Positions 16,519 through 25,289 of a stretch of 64,000 nt of DNA are shown here, one piece after another. The position numbers were made by a program, and so were the translations under genes. Within the stretch, counting starts at the first letter, position 1; each line of letters begins with the position of its first letter. The stretch covers positions 1-64,000 of the forward strand of contig UCLR01000047.1 in assembly GCA_900473415.1 (NCBI GenBank). Reading direction: 5' to 3'. This DNA comes from Hyphomicrobiales bacterium (lineage in GTDB: Bacteria > Pseudomonadota > Alphaproteobacteria > Rhizobiales > Beijerinckiaceae). Below the pieces are notes generated by a model, which saw only the letters and a list, made by a program, of their open reading frames with translations, was not told the origin of the DNA and ran no database searches.

Positions 16519-17676
16519 ATGGCCTCCTCTTCACCCCTTCATGTCGCCGTGATCGGCACGGGGATCGTCGGCGCTTCCGCCGCTCATTTCCTCGCCGCCG
16601 CAGGGGCGCGGGTGACGCTGCTCGATGCCTCCGGGCCGGCAGCGGGCGCGACTGGCGCCTCGGACGGGGCGGTTTCGGTTGCCAGCAAGCGGCCCGGCCC
16701 GATGATGGATCTCGCCCGCCACGCCCGTGCCTTCTATGTGCGCTGCGAGCAGGACGGGCTGTTTCGCGGCCTGTTCCACCGCCGCTCGACTTTCCTCGTC
16801 GCACGCACCGCCATCGAGGCCGATCTCGTTGCCCAGCACGGCGCCGACCTCGCGGCCGCGGGCGAGCGCGTCGTAGAGGTGGATCGAGCGGCGCTGCTGG
16901 ACCGCATCCCGGGCCTCGGCGCCAGTGTCTGCGCTGCGCTCGAGATTCCCGATGACGGGCACGCTCTGGGCTACGAGATCACTGAGCGCCTTCTGGCGAC
17001 GAGCCGCGCCAGCATCCGGCGCAACGCCCCCGTCTCCGAAATCGTCATGCGGGCGGGCCGCGCCTGCGGTGTCGCGGTCCGCAACGAGTTCCTCCCGGCT
17101 GACGCCGTGCTGGTCGCTGCGGGCATCGGTTCGGCGCCGCTGCTCGGCCTCGGTGAGATCCTGATCCCCCGGAAGGGCCAGATGGCCGTCACCGATCGAG
17201 CCAGCGTCGCAGGTCCGGCCATCGACGGTCATCTGATGGCCGCGTCCTATCTGGCCGCGAAACGCGGCATCGTGCGCGACAACAGCCATATCGGGCTGGT
17301 GATCGACCCGCTGATGACGGGGCAGTTCCTCATCGGCGGCAGCCGTGAAGACCATCGCAGCGACCACAGCACAGATGCCGCAACCATCGCGGCGATCCTG
17401 CGGGAAGCGCTCGATCTCTACCCGCCGCTGGCCGCCCGCCGCGTGCTGCGCAGCTTCGCCGGGGTCAGGACCGCGTCCCGCGACGGCCTGCCGATCGTCG
17501 GCCTGCACCCGCATTATGCGGGCGTGGTCATCGCCACCGGCTTCGAGGGCGACGGCATCTGCCTCGGTCCTTTCATGGGCGCCAACGCCGCCCGCCTGCT
17601 GCTCGGCGAGAGGCCCGAAGCCGATCTTTCCGCCTTGTCGCCGCAACGCTTCGCCCGGGTCGAGGCCCACGCATGA
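16519..17676 (+). CDS. FAD-dependent amine/D-amino-acid dehydrogenase, catalytic subunit (DadA/HcnC/OoxB type)
   Basis: A 385-residue flavoprotein of the DAO family. It has the dinucleotide motif VAVIGTGIVGASAAHFLA near the N-terminus, ATGASDGAVSVASKR after the first helix, and a C-terminal FAD contact GFEGDGICLGPFMG. It is the likely catalytic subunit of a three-part dehydrogenase with the next two genes, as in octopine/nopaline oxidases, hydrogen-cyanide synthase HcnABC and heteromeric D-hydroxyproline dehydrogenase. Such subunits oxidise a C-N bond of a secondary or primary amine and pass electrons to the 2Fe-2S partner. An in-frame GTG at 16468 would add 17 residues without a ribosome site. 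The stop overlaps the next start (ATGA). Confidence 0.8.
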   Translation: MASSSPLHVAVIGTGIVGASAAHFLAAAGARVTLLDASGPAAGATGASDGAVSVASKRPGPMMDLARHARAFYVRCEQDGLFRGLFHRRSTFLVARTAIEADLVAQHGADLAAAGERVVEVDRAALLDRIPGLGASVCAALEIPDDGHALGYEITERLLATSRASIRRNAPVSEIVMRAGRACGVAVRNEFLPADAVLVAAGIGSAPLLGLGEILIPRKGQMAVTDRASVAGPAIDGHLMAASYLAAKRGIVRDNSHIGLVIDPLMTGQFLIGGSREDHRSDHSTDAATIAAILREALDLYPPLAARRVLRSFAGVRTASRDGLPIVGLHPHYAGVVIATGFEGDGICLGPFMGANAARLLLGERPEADLSALSPQRFARVEAHA

Positions 17677-17936
17677 CCAGCCATTTCTTCTGGAACGGCG
17701 GCCCGGTGGCCTTCCGGTCGGGCGAGACGATCGCCGCGGCGCTGCTGCGGGCCGGCATCACCGATCTCGGCCGGCCATCCGCGACGCCGGGCGGGCGCGT
17801 CTTCTGCGGGATCGGCGCCTGCCAGGGCTGCGTCATCGCCGTTGCGGGCGCCGCGCCGGTCGAAGCCTGCCTGACGCCGGCGCGCGAGGGTCTCCGGCTC
17901 GGCCCGCTGCCTGCGATCGGAGCCGAGCATGCGTGA
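17673..17936 (+). CDS. (2Fe-2S)-binding small subunit of the amine dehydrogenase
   Basis: An 87-residue ferredoxin-like protein with four cysteines at 45, 50, 53 and 66 (CGIGACQGC, then C after 12 residues), the plant-type 2Fe-2S ligand pattern also found in HcnA and in small subunits of opine oxidases. It should pass electrons between the two flavin subunits. It overlaps its upstream neighbour by 4 bases and its downstream neighbour by 8, which supports equal production of the three subunits. Confidence 0.85.
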   Translation: MTSHFFWNGGPVAFRSGETIAAALLRAGITDLGRPSATPGGRVFCGIGACQGCVIAVAGAAPVEACLTPAREGLRLGPLPAIGAEHA

Positions 17937-19215
17937 AGCTCCCATCCTCGTTGTCGGTGCAGGGCCGGCGGGCGCGAGCGCCGCCGCGACCATCGCTGAA
18001 GCGGGCCTGCCCGTGCTCCTGATCGAGCAGCGCGACCAACTCGGCGGCGCCATCCACCGCCAGCCGGCCGCTGGCAACGAAGAGCATGTCTGGCGGCCGG
18101 CGCGCCATCGCCGCAACTGGGCTGCGCTGACGGCACGGCTGCAGGCCAGCGCCGAGCGGATCGAGATCCGAACTGAGACCATCTTCCTCGGAGTCGACAG
18201 CGAAGGCCGCTTCCTGTTCGACGATCGTCACGAGGCCTGCGTCTTCGCGCGCCGCCCCCGCGCGGCGATCATCGCGGTTGGTGCCATCGAGACGATCCGC
18301 CCTTTTCCGGGCTGGGAACTACCCGGTGTCATGACCGCCGGCGGCGCGCAGGTGCTGCTCAAGGAAACCGGCCGCCCACCCGAGGGACCGATCCTGCTGG
18401 CCGGCGGCGGACCGCTCCTGCCGGCCCTGGCGGCTCAGCTCGCCAAGGCCGGAAACCCGCCCGTTGCCGTGCTGGAGCGCGGTCGGCCGTGGAACGCTCC
18501 CGCGGCACTGGCCCGGCTCGCCCTGTCATGGGCTCCGATGAGCGAGGCTGCGGCCTATGCGGCGGCGCTTGCCGCCAGCCGCGTGCCTTACCGGTGCGGT
18601 GCCGTGGTCACGCAGGCCGAGCCGGATGGCGACGGGCTCAAGGTCAGCATTCGCGTCGGCGAGACGCAGGAGCCGCTGCTCGTGCGGCATCTGCTGATCC
18701 ATGATGGCATCGCGCCGAACCGCACCGGAATCCCGTTGCCGGACCCTGATGGGGCCGTGCCGATCCTGCTCGCCGGCGACGGCCGGGAAGCGCTCGGGGC
18801 CGATGCCGCGATTCTCGACGGCCGCCGCGCCGCGATGCAGGTGCTCGCCCGCCTCGGCCATGCGGAGCGCGGCGCACCGTCGGATGAACGGGGCCTCCAG
18901 CGGGCTCGCGATTTTCAGGCCACGCTCGCGCGGGCTCTCCAAGCCGAGCCGATCGTGCCGCCGCCAGAGACTCTGATCTGTCGCTGCGAAGGGCGCAGCC
19001 ATGCCGATCTGGCGGCTCTCGCTCCGGACGCCTCCGCCCGCGAGATCCGGCTGATGGGCCGCTTCGGCCTCGGCGCCTGCCAGGGGCGCTTCTGCGGCCC
19101 GATGATCGCAGCGCTACGCGGCCAGCCCTTGCCGACGGCCTCTCCCCCGCGCTGGCCCTTGCGACCGGTTTCGGTCGCAGCGCTCGCCCGCCTGACCATC
19201 GATGAAACGGAGTGA
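17929..19215 (+). CDS. FAD/NAD(P)-binding subunit with C-terminal 2Fe-2S motif (HcnB/OoxA type)
   Basis: A 428-residue flavoprotein. Its FAD motif is ILVVGAGPAGASAAATIAEA near residue 5; a second dinucleotide motif (ILLAGGGPLLPALAAQ) lies near residue 155. The C-terminal 70 residues hold a four-cysteine BFD-like 2Fe-2S motif (LICRCEGRSH, then GACQGRFCGP). This is the architecture of HcnB, OoxA/NoxA and the alpha subunit of D-hydroxyproline dehydrogenase. With the two preceding genes it completes a membrane-associated or soluble electron-transfer dehydrogenase; the final acceptor is probably quinone. The next gene overlaps its end by 14 bases. Confidence 0.85.
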   Translation: MREAPILVVGAGPAGASAAATIAEAGLPVLLIEQRDQLGGAIHRQPAAGNEEHVWRPARHRRNWAALTARLQASAERIEIRTETIFLGVDSEGRFLFDDRHEACVFARRPRAAIIAVGAIETIRPFPGWELPGVMTAGGAQVLLKETGRPPEGPILLAGGGPLLPALAAQLAKAGNPPVAVLERGRPWNAPAALARLALSWAPMSEAAAYAAALAASRVPYRCGAVVTQAEPDGDGLKVSIRVGETQEPLLVRHLLIHDGIAPNRTGIPLPDPDGAVPILLAGDGREALGADAAILDGRRAAMQVLARLGHAERGAPSDERGLQRARDFQATLARALQAEPIVPPPETLICRCEGRSHADLAALAPDASAREIRLMGRFGLGACQGRFCGPMIAALRGQPLPTASPPRWPLRPVSVAALARLTIDETE

Positions 19216-20626
19216 TCTGACCGTGACCATGTCTCTCGCCAAGCCTGCCCGGGCTATCGCCGCCTCCATGGTCGAGGTCACCAACCCGTTCGACTGTTCC
19301 CGCGTCGGCCAGGTCCGCCAGGCCGACGAGGTCGCCGTCGCCGAGGCGCTGCGGCAGGCGCGCAGGGCCTGGTCGAGCTTCCGCTTCAGCACGCCGGCCG
19401 AGCGCAAGGAGCTGCTCCATCGCCTGGCGGACCGGCTCGGGGACGAGGCCGAGGCGATGGCCCAGATCATCTGCGCGGAGGTGGGCAAGACGATCACCGA
19501 GGCGCGCAACGAGGTTCGTCGCGCCCGCAATACGCTGCGGCTGAGCGGCGACGCCGTGACCGTGCTGCATGGCGAGGTGCTGCCGACCGCCATCGTGCCT
19601 GGGGCGCCGGACAAGCAGGCCGTAATCACCCATGAGCCGGCCGGCGTGCTCGGCGCGATCACACCGTTCAACTACCCGCTCAACTTGCTCTGCCATAAGC
19701 TCGGCCCTGCGATCGCCGCCGGCAATGCGATCGTGGCCAAGCCGTCGCCGAAGGCTCCGCTCGCAGCGCAACGCTTGGCGGAGCTGGCTGAGGAGGCGGG
19801 TTTCCCCACCGGCCTGTTCGGCATCGTCCATGGCGGCGCCGATGTCGCCGCGATGATCGCGAGCGGCGACATTGACCTGCTCAGCTTTACCGGCGGGCCG
19901 GCCGCGGGGCTCGCGCTGAAGAACGCCTCTGGCCTCGTGCGCTGCCTGATGGAGCTCGGTGGCAACGATCCGCTGATCGTCATGCCGGATGCGGATCTCG
20001 ACCGGGCCGCCGAGGTCGCGATCACCCACCGCTTCGAGATCGCCGGCCAGAGCTGCGCCGCCGTGAAGCGCCTCTACCTGCACGATGCCATCCGGGAGAC
20101 GATGATCGAGCGCATTGCGGCAAAGGTCGCGGAGGTCTCGACCGGCGACCCGGCCGATGCCGCGACCGTCATGGGCACCGTGATCGACGAGCCGGCCGCG
20201 GCCGAGGTCGAGCGGCGCGTGAAGCTTGCGGTCGCTGAGGGCGCGCGGGTCGTCGCCGGCGGCGGCCGCCGGGGCACGCAGTTCGCGCCGACCCTGCTCG
20301 ATGCCGTTCCGGCGCAGACGGAACTCGTCCGCTCCGAGACCTTCGGGCCGGTGCTCGCCGTGCGTCCCTTCGACGATCCCGACGCGGTGATCGCCGAGGT
20401 CAATGGCGGCGCCTACGGACTGCAGGCCGGGCTCTTCACCAATGACCACGCGCTGGTGAAGCGCGTCGCGCGCCGGCTGCGCGTCGGCGGCGTGATGGTC
20501 AATGAAGGGCCCGACTTCCGTGCCGAGAACGTGCCGTTCGGCGGCATCAAGTCGAGCGGGCTCGGCCGCGAGGGCATCCACATGACCCTGCGCGAAATGA
20601 GCGAAATCAAGGTCGTCATCGACTGA
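19202..20626 (+). CDS. Aldehyde dehydrogenase family protein
   Basis: A 474-residue NAD(P)-dependent aldehyde dehydrogenase. The general base is Glu about 251 (MELGGND) and the nucleophile Cys about 285 (GQSCAAVK); PFNYPLNLLCHKLGPAIAAG and SFTGGPAAG mark the cofactor site. The PFNYPLNL segment places it near the phosphonoacetaldehyde / lactaldehyde / non-phosphorylating GAPDH branch. In this operon it should oxidise the semialdehyde made by the dehydrogenase and lyase, for example alpha-ketoglutarate semialdehyde if the substrate were hydroxyproline. No strong ribosome site precedes ATG 19202; it overlaps the upstream gene, so coupling is likely. GTG 19223 is an alternative start with GGAG upstream. 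Confidence 0.87.
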   Translation: MKRSDLTVTMSLAKPARAIAASMVEVTNPFDCSRVGQVRQADEVAVAEALRQARRAWSSFRFSTPAERKELLHRLADRLGDEAEAMAQIICAEVGKTITEARNEVRRARNTLRLSGDAVTVLHGEVLPTAIVPGAPDKQAVITHEPAGVLGAITPFNYPLNLLCHKLGPAIAAGNAIVAKPSPKAPLAAQRLAELAEEAGFPTGLFGIVHGGADVAAMIASGDIDLLSFTGGPAAGLALKNASGLVRCLMELGGNDPLIVMPDADLDRAAEVAITHRFEIAGQSCAAVKRLYLHDAIRETMIERIAAKVAEVSTGDPADAATVMGTVIDEPAAAEVERRVKLAVAEGARVVAGGGRRGTQFAPTLLDAVPAQTELVRSETFGPVLAVRPFDDPDAVIAEVNGGAYGLQAGLFTNDHALVKRVARRLRVGGVMVNEGPDFRAENVPFGGIKSSGLGREGIHMTLREMSEIKVVID

Positions 20627-20646
20627 CGATGCAAGGAGTTAAGCTG

Positions 20647-21567
20647 ATGATCGATCCAGAACTGCGCCGCCGCCTCACCGGCGTCTTCACTGCGCTGGTC
20701 ACGCCGTTCCGCGACGGGGCGCTCGATATCCCCGCGCTCGAGAAGCTGATCGAGGGGCAGATCGCGGCCGGCGTCGCCGGGCTCGTTCCCGTCGGCACGA
20801 CCGGCGAAGCCGCGACGCTGAGCGACGAGGAGGCCGATACCGTCATCCGCACCACCGTGAAGGCGGCAGCCGGACGGGCCTTCGTCATGGCCGGTGCGGG
20901 CTCCAACGCGACGCGGCTCGCCATCGGCAAGGCGGCGCGCGCCGAGGTGGCCGGCGCCGACGGCCTCCTGCTGGTGACGCCCTATTACAACAAGCCCTCG
21001 CAGGCCGGGCTGTTCGACCATTTCTCGGCCATCGCCAGCGCGGTCAGCCTGCCGATCATGCTTTACAGCGTGCCGGGGCGCACTGGCGTCGAGATCGCGC
21101 CGGCAACAGCGGCGCGGCTTGCGGCAGCTCATTCCAACATCGTCGGCATCAAGGAAGCCGGTGGCAAGGCGGAACGCATCACCGAGCTCAGGCTCGCGGT
21201 CGGCCAGGATTTCGTGATCCATTCCGGCGATGACGGCCTGACCCTGCCTTTCCTGGCGCTGGGCGCCGACGGCGTGACGAGCGTGGCCTCGAACCTGCTG
21301 CCGGCCGAGATCGTGGCCCTGTGCCGGGCCTGGTTCGCCGGGGACCCGCGCGAGGCGCGCCGCATCCACGAGGCGTTGTTCGACCTGATCGGCCATCTCT
21401 TCATCGAGAGCAACCCTGTGCCGGTGAAGACGGCGCTGGCACGAACGGGCCTGATCGGCACCGAACTGCGCGCGCCGCTTGCACCCCTGCGGCCGGAGAA
21501 CCTCAAGGCGCTGGAGGCGAGCCTGAAGGCCTTCGCGAGCCGGCCGAACATACAAGAAAACCGGTAG
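20647..21567 (+). CDS. DapA family lyase (dihydrodipicolinate synthase-like)
   Basis: A 306-residue TIM-barrel class I aldolase/lyase. It keeps the full DapA set: GTTGEAATLS phosphate-like loop, YYNKPSQ, Tyr about 140 in YSVPGRTG, Schiff-base Lys about 169 in GIKEAGG, and SNPVPVK near the end. The residues match bona fide dihydrodipicolinate synthase closely, yet the gene sits in a catabolic operon, where DapA homologues often act as 4-hydroxy-pyrroline-carboxylate deaminase or as keto-acid aldolases. ATG 20647 follows AAGGAG; an upstream in-frame ATG at 20629 precedes that site and is unlikely. Exact reaction uncertain. Confidence 0.85.
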   Translation: MIDPELRRRLTGVFTALVTPFRDGALDIPALEKLIEGQIAAGVAGLVPVGTTGEAATLSDEEADTVIRTTVKAAAGRAFVMAGAGSNATRLAIGKAARAEVAGADGLLLVTPYYNKPSQAGLFDHFSAIASAVSLPIMLYSVPGRTGVEIAPATAARLAAAHSNIVGIKEAGGKAERITELRLAVGQDFVIHSGDDGLTLPFLALGADGVTSVASNLLPAEIVALCRAWFAGDPREARRIHEALFDLIGHLFIESNPVPVKTALARTGLIGTELRAPLAPLRPENLKALEASLKAFASRPNIQENR

Positions 21568-21680
21568 GAGGACGCCCTACCTTCGCATTGTCCGCTCAAG
21601 TGCGTCGCATAGGCTCTTGCCGTCCTAACGACCAGCACAAGACCGAAAAACATCGGCAAAGGGAACGGAGTGGAAATCTC

Positions 21681-22508
21681 ATGAAGTCGATCATTCGCGC
21701 CATCTGCGCCGCCGGCCTTGGCTTGCTGGCACTTCAATCCTCGGCCCGGGCCGAGGACACCATCGAGGCCATCCGCTCCCGCGGCGTGCTGCGCATTCCG
21801 GGGATCATCAACGAGGATCCCTATTTCAACAAGGATCCGCGCTCTGGCGAATGGCGCGGCTTCGCCATCGAGATGGCCCGCGACATCGCCAACACGCTGG
21901 GCGTCAAGCTGGAGGTCGTCGAGTCGAGCTGGCCGAACTCCATCCTTGACGTGCAGAGCGGCAAGGTCGATCTGGCGCTCGGCGTAACCGCCACGCCGCA
22001 GCGCGCGCTTTCGGTCGCCTTCTCGAACCCGACCTACTTCAACAGCTTCGTCATCGTCTCGCCCAAGGCGGAGCTTTCGAAGCTGAGCTGGGCCGAGCTC
22101 AACGATCCCAAATATACCTTCGCGGTCGATCTCGGCTCGTCGCAGGATCTCATCGCCCAGCAATACCTGCCCAAGGCGAAGATGCTGCGCTTCAAGTCGC
22201 GCGACGAGGCGATCGTGGCCGTGGTCAGCGGCAAGGCCGACGGCCTCGTCAACACGATGCTGAACGGCCTCGTCATGAGCAAGAAGGCGAGCGGCATCGG
22301 CAAGGTGATGGTGCCGTCGCCGGTTCTCTCGACCCCGTCCGTGGTCGCGATGAACTGGAAGGCCGACGAGAAGTCGCGCGCCTTCATCTCGGCCTGGGCC
22401 GAGTACAATCGCCGCATCGGCAACAACCAGACCTGGATCGTGAAGAGCCTCGCCCCCTTCGGCATCACGCTCGACGATATGCCCGAAGGCTTCGGCTTCG
22501 GCGGCTGA
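21681..22508 (+). CDS. Amino-acid ABC transporter, substrate-binding protein
   Basis: A 275-residue periplasmic binding protein of family 3 (polar amino acids, opines). A signal peptide ends at SARA (about residue 23). The mature start DTIEAIRSRGVLRIPGI, then GEWRGFAIEMARDIANTLG and VDLALGVTATPQRALSVAFS, are typical. GGAGTGG precedes ATG 21681. It follows the DapA-like gene after 113 bases and is followed by an inverted repeat that may set its level above the membrane parts. Only one permease gene follows, so the channel should be a homodimer. Its ligand is probably the operon substrate. Confidence 0.88.
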   Translation: MKSIIRAICAAGLGLLALQSSARAEDTIEAIRSRGVLRIPGIINEDPYFNKDPRSGEWRGFAIEMARDIANTLGVKLEVVESSWPNSILDVQSGKVDLALGVTATPQRALSVAFSNPTYFNSFVIVSPKAELSKLSWAELNDPKYTFAVDLGSSQDLIAQQYLPKAKMLRFKSRDEAIVAVVSGKADGLVNTMLNGLVMSKKASGIGKVMVPSPVLSTPSVVAMNWKADEKSRAFISAWAEYNRRIGNNQTWIVKSLAPFGITLDDMPEGFGFGG

Positions 22509-22536
22509 CGAACCGCGGCGGCCTGATTGAATTTGG

Positions 22537-22576
22537 AGATTTCAGCTGGAATCACAATATGATCTGCCTGAAATCT
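22537..22576 (+). repeat. Inverted repeat between binding-protein and permease genes
   Basis: AGATTTCAG (22537-22545) and CTGAAATCT (22568-22576) are exact complements 22 bases apart in an AT-rich stretch, 28 bases after the binding-protein stop and about 100 before the permease. Such intercistronic structures often stabilise the upstream mRNA or partly terminate transcription. It could also be an operator. Confidence 0.45.
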
Positions 22577-22679
22577 AAACCAGATTCTTTCTGCAAATCG
22601 GAGCAGGCCAGAGGCGAGAGCCGGTTCCCGCCTCCTCGCACCCTGCTCTCGGGCCGCTTTCAACAAAGGTTGGCATGAC

Positions 22680-23342
22680 ATGTACACATGGAGCTTCGCC
22701 CCGATCCTCCAGGCGAGCGACCTGTTTCTCTGGGGCGCCTGGATCACCGTGGTCTACACCGTGGGCTCCATCGCCATCGGGCTCGTCCTCGGGCTGCTCC
22801 TCTGCTTCGCGCGGCTCTCGCGCATCGGCCCGCTGAGCTGGCTGGCGCAAGGCTTCCAGGAGCTGTTCCGGTGCACGCCGCTGCTCGTGCAGCTGCTCTG
22901 GATCTACTACGCCCTGCCGCTGCTGCTCGGCTTCGATCTCGCCAACTGGGCGGCGGCGCTGATCACGCTTTCGCTCTATGCGGCGGCGTTCTATGCCGAG
23001 GTCTTCCGCGGCGGCATTGTCTCGATCGACAAGGGGCAGTCGGAAGCGGGCGCCGCGATCGGCATGTCGGGCTGGCAGGTCATGCGGCGCATCGTGCTGC
23101 CACAGGCCATCCGCCGGATGATGCCCGCCTTCATCAACCAGTCGGTGACGCAGTTCAAGAACACCTCCCTGATCTCGGTGATCTCAGTGGCGGAACTCAC
23201 CTACATGGCCAGCATCGTCAACGGGCAGACCTATCGCCCGCTGGAGTCCTACACCGTCCTCGCCGTGCTCTACTTCGTCATCCTGTTCCCGATCACGAAG
23301 TTCGCCGACATCGTCGAGAGCCGGACGCGCGGCGGCCATTGA
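22680..23342 (+). CDS. Amino-acid ABC transporter, permease
   Basis: A 220-residue inner-membrane permease of the HisM/GlnP family with about five membrane helices. The cytoplasmic EAA loop that docks to the ATPase is clear (SEAGAAIGMSGWQVMRRIVL, then PQAIRRMMPAFINQ), followed by KNTSLISVISVAELTY. It is the only permease in the operon and probably dimerises with itself. It lies between the binding protein and the ATPase (14 bases to the next gene). Confidence 0.9.
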   Translation: MYTWSFAPILQASDLFLWGAWITVVYTVGSIAIGLVLGLLLCFARLSRIGPLSWLAQGFQELFRCTPLLVQLLWIYYALPLLLGFDLANWAAALITLSLYAAAFYAEVFRGGIVSIDKGQSEAGAAIGMSGWQVMRRIVLPQAIRRMMPAFINQSVTQFKNTSLISVISVAELTYMASIVNGQTYRPLESYTVLAVLYFVILFPITKFADIVESRTRGGH

Positions 23343-23356
23343 GCGAGAGCCATTCC

Positions 23357-24136
23357 ATGACCACGGTCCCCACATCCGGCGCTCGCGAAACCGTTCTCGA
23401 AGCCCGCGGCATCACCAAGAGCTTCGGCTCGCTTCCCGTCCTTCACGGCATCGACCTGTCGCTGACGAGCGGCGAGGTCGTCGCCATCATCGGCCCCTCC
23501 GGCTCCGGCAAGTCGACCTTCATCCGCTGCATGAACATGCTCGAGGTGCCGGATAGCGGCGAGATCCTCTTCCGCGGCCGCCGCGTTGGCTCGAAGTTCC
23601 GTGGCGCGGGAGAGCTTCTCGGCCTCGGCGAATTGCGACGCCATGTCGGCATGGTGTTCCAGCACTTCAACCTGTTCCCGCATATGAGCGTGCTGGAGAA
23701 CGTGATCGAGGGTCCCGTCACCGTGCAGCGCAAGCCGCGCGGCGAGGCGGTCGACATCGCGATGGACTACATCGCCAAGGTCGGCCTGGCCGAGAAGCGC
23801 AATGCGCGGCCGGACCAGCTTTCGGGCGGGCAGAAGCAGCGCGTGGCGATTGCCCGGGCGCTCGCGATGCAACCGGATGCGCTGCTGCTCGACGAGATCA
23901 CCAGCGCGCTCGATCCTGAACTTGTCGGAGAGGTGCTCGGCGTCGTGCGCAGCCTCGCCGAGCAGGGCATGACGATGGTCCTCGTCACGCATGAGATCTC
24001 CTTCGCCGCCGATGTCTCCGATCGCGTCGTCTTCATGGAAGGCGGCCGTATCGCGGAGCAGGGCAGCCCGGATCGTGTCCTGCACAACCCCGACAACGAA
24101 CGTCTCAAGACGTTCCTCGCGCGCTTCCATGCCTGA
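23357..24136 (+). CDS. Amino-acid ABC transporter, ATP-binding protein
   Basis: A 259-residue ATPase of the HisP/GlnQ type. It has Walker A GPSGSGKST, the Q-loop MVFQHFNLFPHMSVLENV, the signature LSGGQKQRVAIARALAM and the H-loop THEISFA. Walker B reads LLLDEITSALD, with Ile where the family normally has Pro (DEPTSALD); the catalytic Glu is kept. It energises the permease encoded just upstream and overlaps the next gene by 8 bases. Confidence 0.9.
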   Translation: MTTVPTSGARETVLEARGITKSFGSLPVLHGIDLSLTSGEVVAIIGPSGSGKSTFIRCMNMLEVPDSGEILFRGRRVGSKFRGAGELLGLGELRRHVGMVFQHFNLFPHMSVLENVIEGPVTVQRKPRGEAVDIAMDYIAKVGLAEKRNARPDQLSGGQKQRVAIARALAMQPDALLLDEITSALDPELVGEVLGVVRSLAEQGMTMVLVTHEISFAADVSDRVVFMEGGRIAEQGSPDRVLHNPDNERLKTFLARFHA

Positions 24137-25289
24137 CCGGCGGGGAAACGGGACGCGGCCGTTCAAGGTCGTCATCGTCGGCGCCGGCCGCATCGGCACG
24201 GCTCTCGCGCTGCTCCTGCGCGAAAAGCCGGAGTTCGAGGTTCTTCTTGCCGATGCGACCGAACCTGGACACCGGCGGGTCGAGGAGCTCGGGCTCCCCC
24301 TTGCCGAAGCCGACCCCAGCAACCCGGCCCGGCTGGACCAGATCCTGACCGGCGCTGATGTGGTCGTCGCGGCGTTGCCATCCTCGGCGACGCCGATGAT
24401 CGCGGCGGCCGCCCGGCGCAACGGCACGCATTATCTCGATCTCGGCGATGACGAGACCGCGCTGACGGCGATCCGGCGCGAGGCCAGCGCCGCCTCCGGC
24501 TGCTTCGTCGCTCAATGCGGCATCTCGCCGGGCCTCGTTTCGGGGCTGGTGCTCGACCTCGCCTCGCGCTGCGGCTGTTGGCCCGATATCGCCGTGCGGA
24601 TCGGAGGGTTGCCGCAGAAGCCATCGGGGCGCCTGGGTTACGGGCTGATCTGGGACATCGACGCGACGCTGCGCGAGTATACGCGCCCCTCGGTCGCCCT
24701 GATCGATGGCCGCAAGACCGAGCTTGCGCCCTTGTCGCGCTGCGCGCCCCTGCGCCTCGGCTCGTGCGACTACGAGGCCTTCGTTTCGAGCGCCATCCCC
24801 GACACGCTCTGCGAGCGCCTGGCGGGCAAGGTCGCGAGCCTGGTCTCCTACACGATCCGCTATCCGGGCCATGCCGACTGCATCGCGTTCCTGCTCGACG
24901 AGCTGAGGCTGCGCGATCGGGTCTATCTGCTGCGCAATCTCTTTCTCAACGGCTTGCCAGAGATTTCGGATGATCGTCTCCTGATCTCGATCGTCGCGAC
25001 CTCCAGCCATGGCGGGAGCCAGGTCGCCGAACATTTCCTGCGAAAGATCGAGCCGGTGCAGATCGGAGGCGTTATGGTCGGGGCGATGCGGCGCACTGCC
25101 GCCTCCCATGTCGCGGCTGTGCTGGACCTTCTGCGCCTCGGGGCGATCGGCCAGCCCGGGCTTCTCGCGCAGGAGGATATCCCCTTTGCGCTCCTGCGGA
25201 AGAACCGCTTCCTCGCCTGGTTCTTCGGCGCCACGGCAGCAGCGCCACGGCCGAGCTTGCCGGCAGCCCTTTCATGCGAGACCTCGTGA
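24129..25289 (+). CDS. Saccharopine dehydrogenase-like NAD(P)-binding protein
   Basis: A 386-residue protein. The N-terminal Rossmann motif is VVIVGAGRIGTALALLL (about residues 14-30). The C-terminal half has the catalytic-domain features of saccharopine dehydrogenases: ISPGLVSGLVLDLA, IGGLPQKPSGRLGYGLIWDI and TLREYTRPS. Family members make or split saccharopine or oxidise L-lysine at the epsilon carbon, always on a secondary amine or imine. Placed in an amine-catabolism operon, it could reduce or split an imine intermediate of an opine-like substrate. ATG 24129 overlaps the ATPase gene by 8 bases. The specific reaction is not determinable. Confidence 0.78.
   Translation: MPDRRGNGTRPFKVVIVGAGRIGTALALLLREKPEFEVLLADATEPGHRRVEELGLPLAEADPSNPARLDQILTGADVVVAALPSSATPMIAAAARRNGTHYLDLGDDETALTAIRREASAASGCFVAQCGISPGLVSGLVLDLASRCGCWPDIAVRIGGLPQKPSGRLGYGLIWDIDATLREYTRPSVALIDGRKTELAPLSRCAPLRLGSCDYEAFVSSAIPDTLCERLAGKVASLVSYTIRYPGHADCIAFLLDELRLRDRVYLLRNLFLNGLPEISDDRLLISIVATSSHGGSQVAEHFLRKIEPVQIGGVMVGAMRRTAASHVAAVLDLLRLGAIGQPGLLAQEDIPFALLRKNRFLAWFFGATAAAPRPSLPAALSCETS

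Noticed and set aside
18644..20581. 645-codon open frame on the minus strand
   Set aside because: Antisense to the flavoprotein and aldehyde dehydrogenase genes, which are complete and recognisable; composition is typical of a shadow.
20647..21567. Assigning the DapA-like gene to lysine biosynthesis
   Set aside because: All DapA residues are present, but its place inside a LysR-controlled uptake and oxidation operon makes a catabolic role more likely, so no dapA symbol was given.
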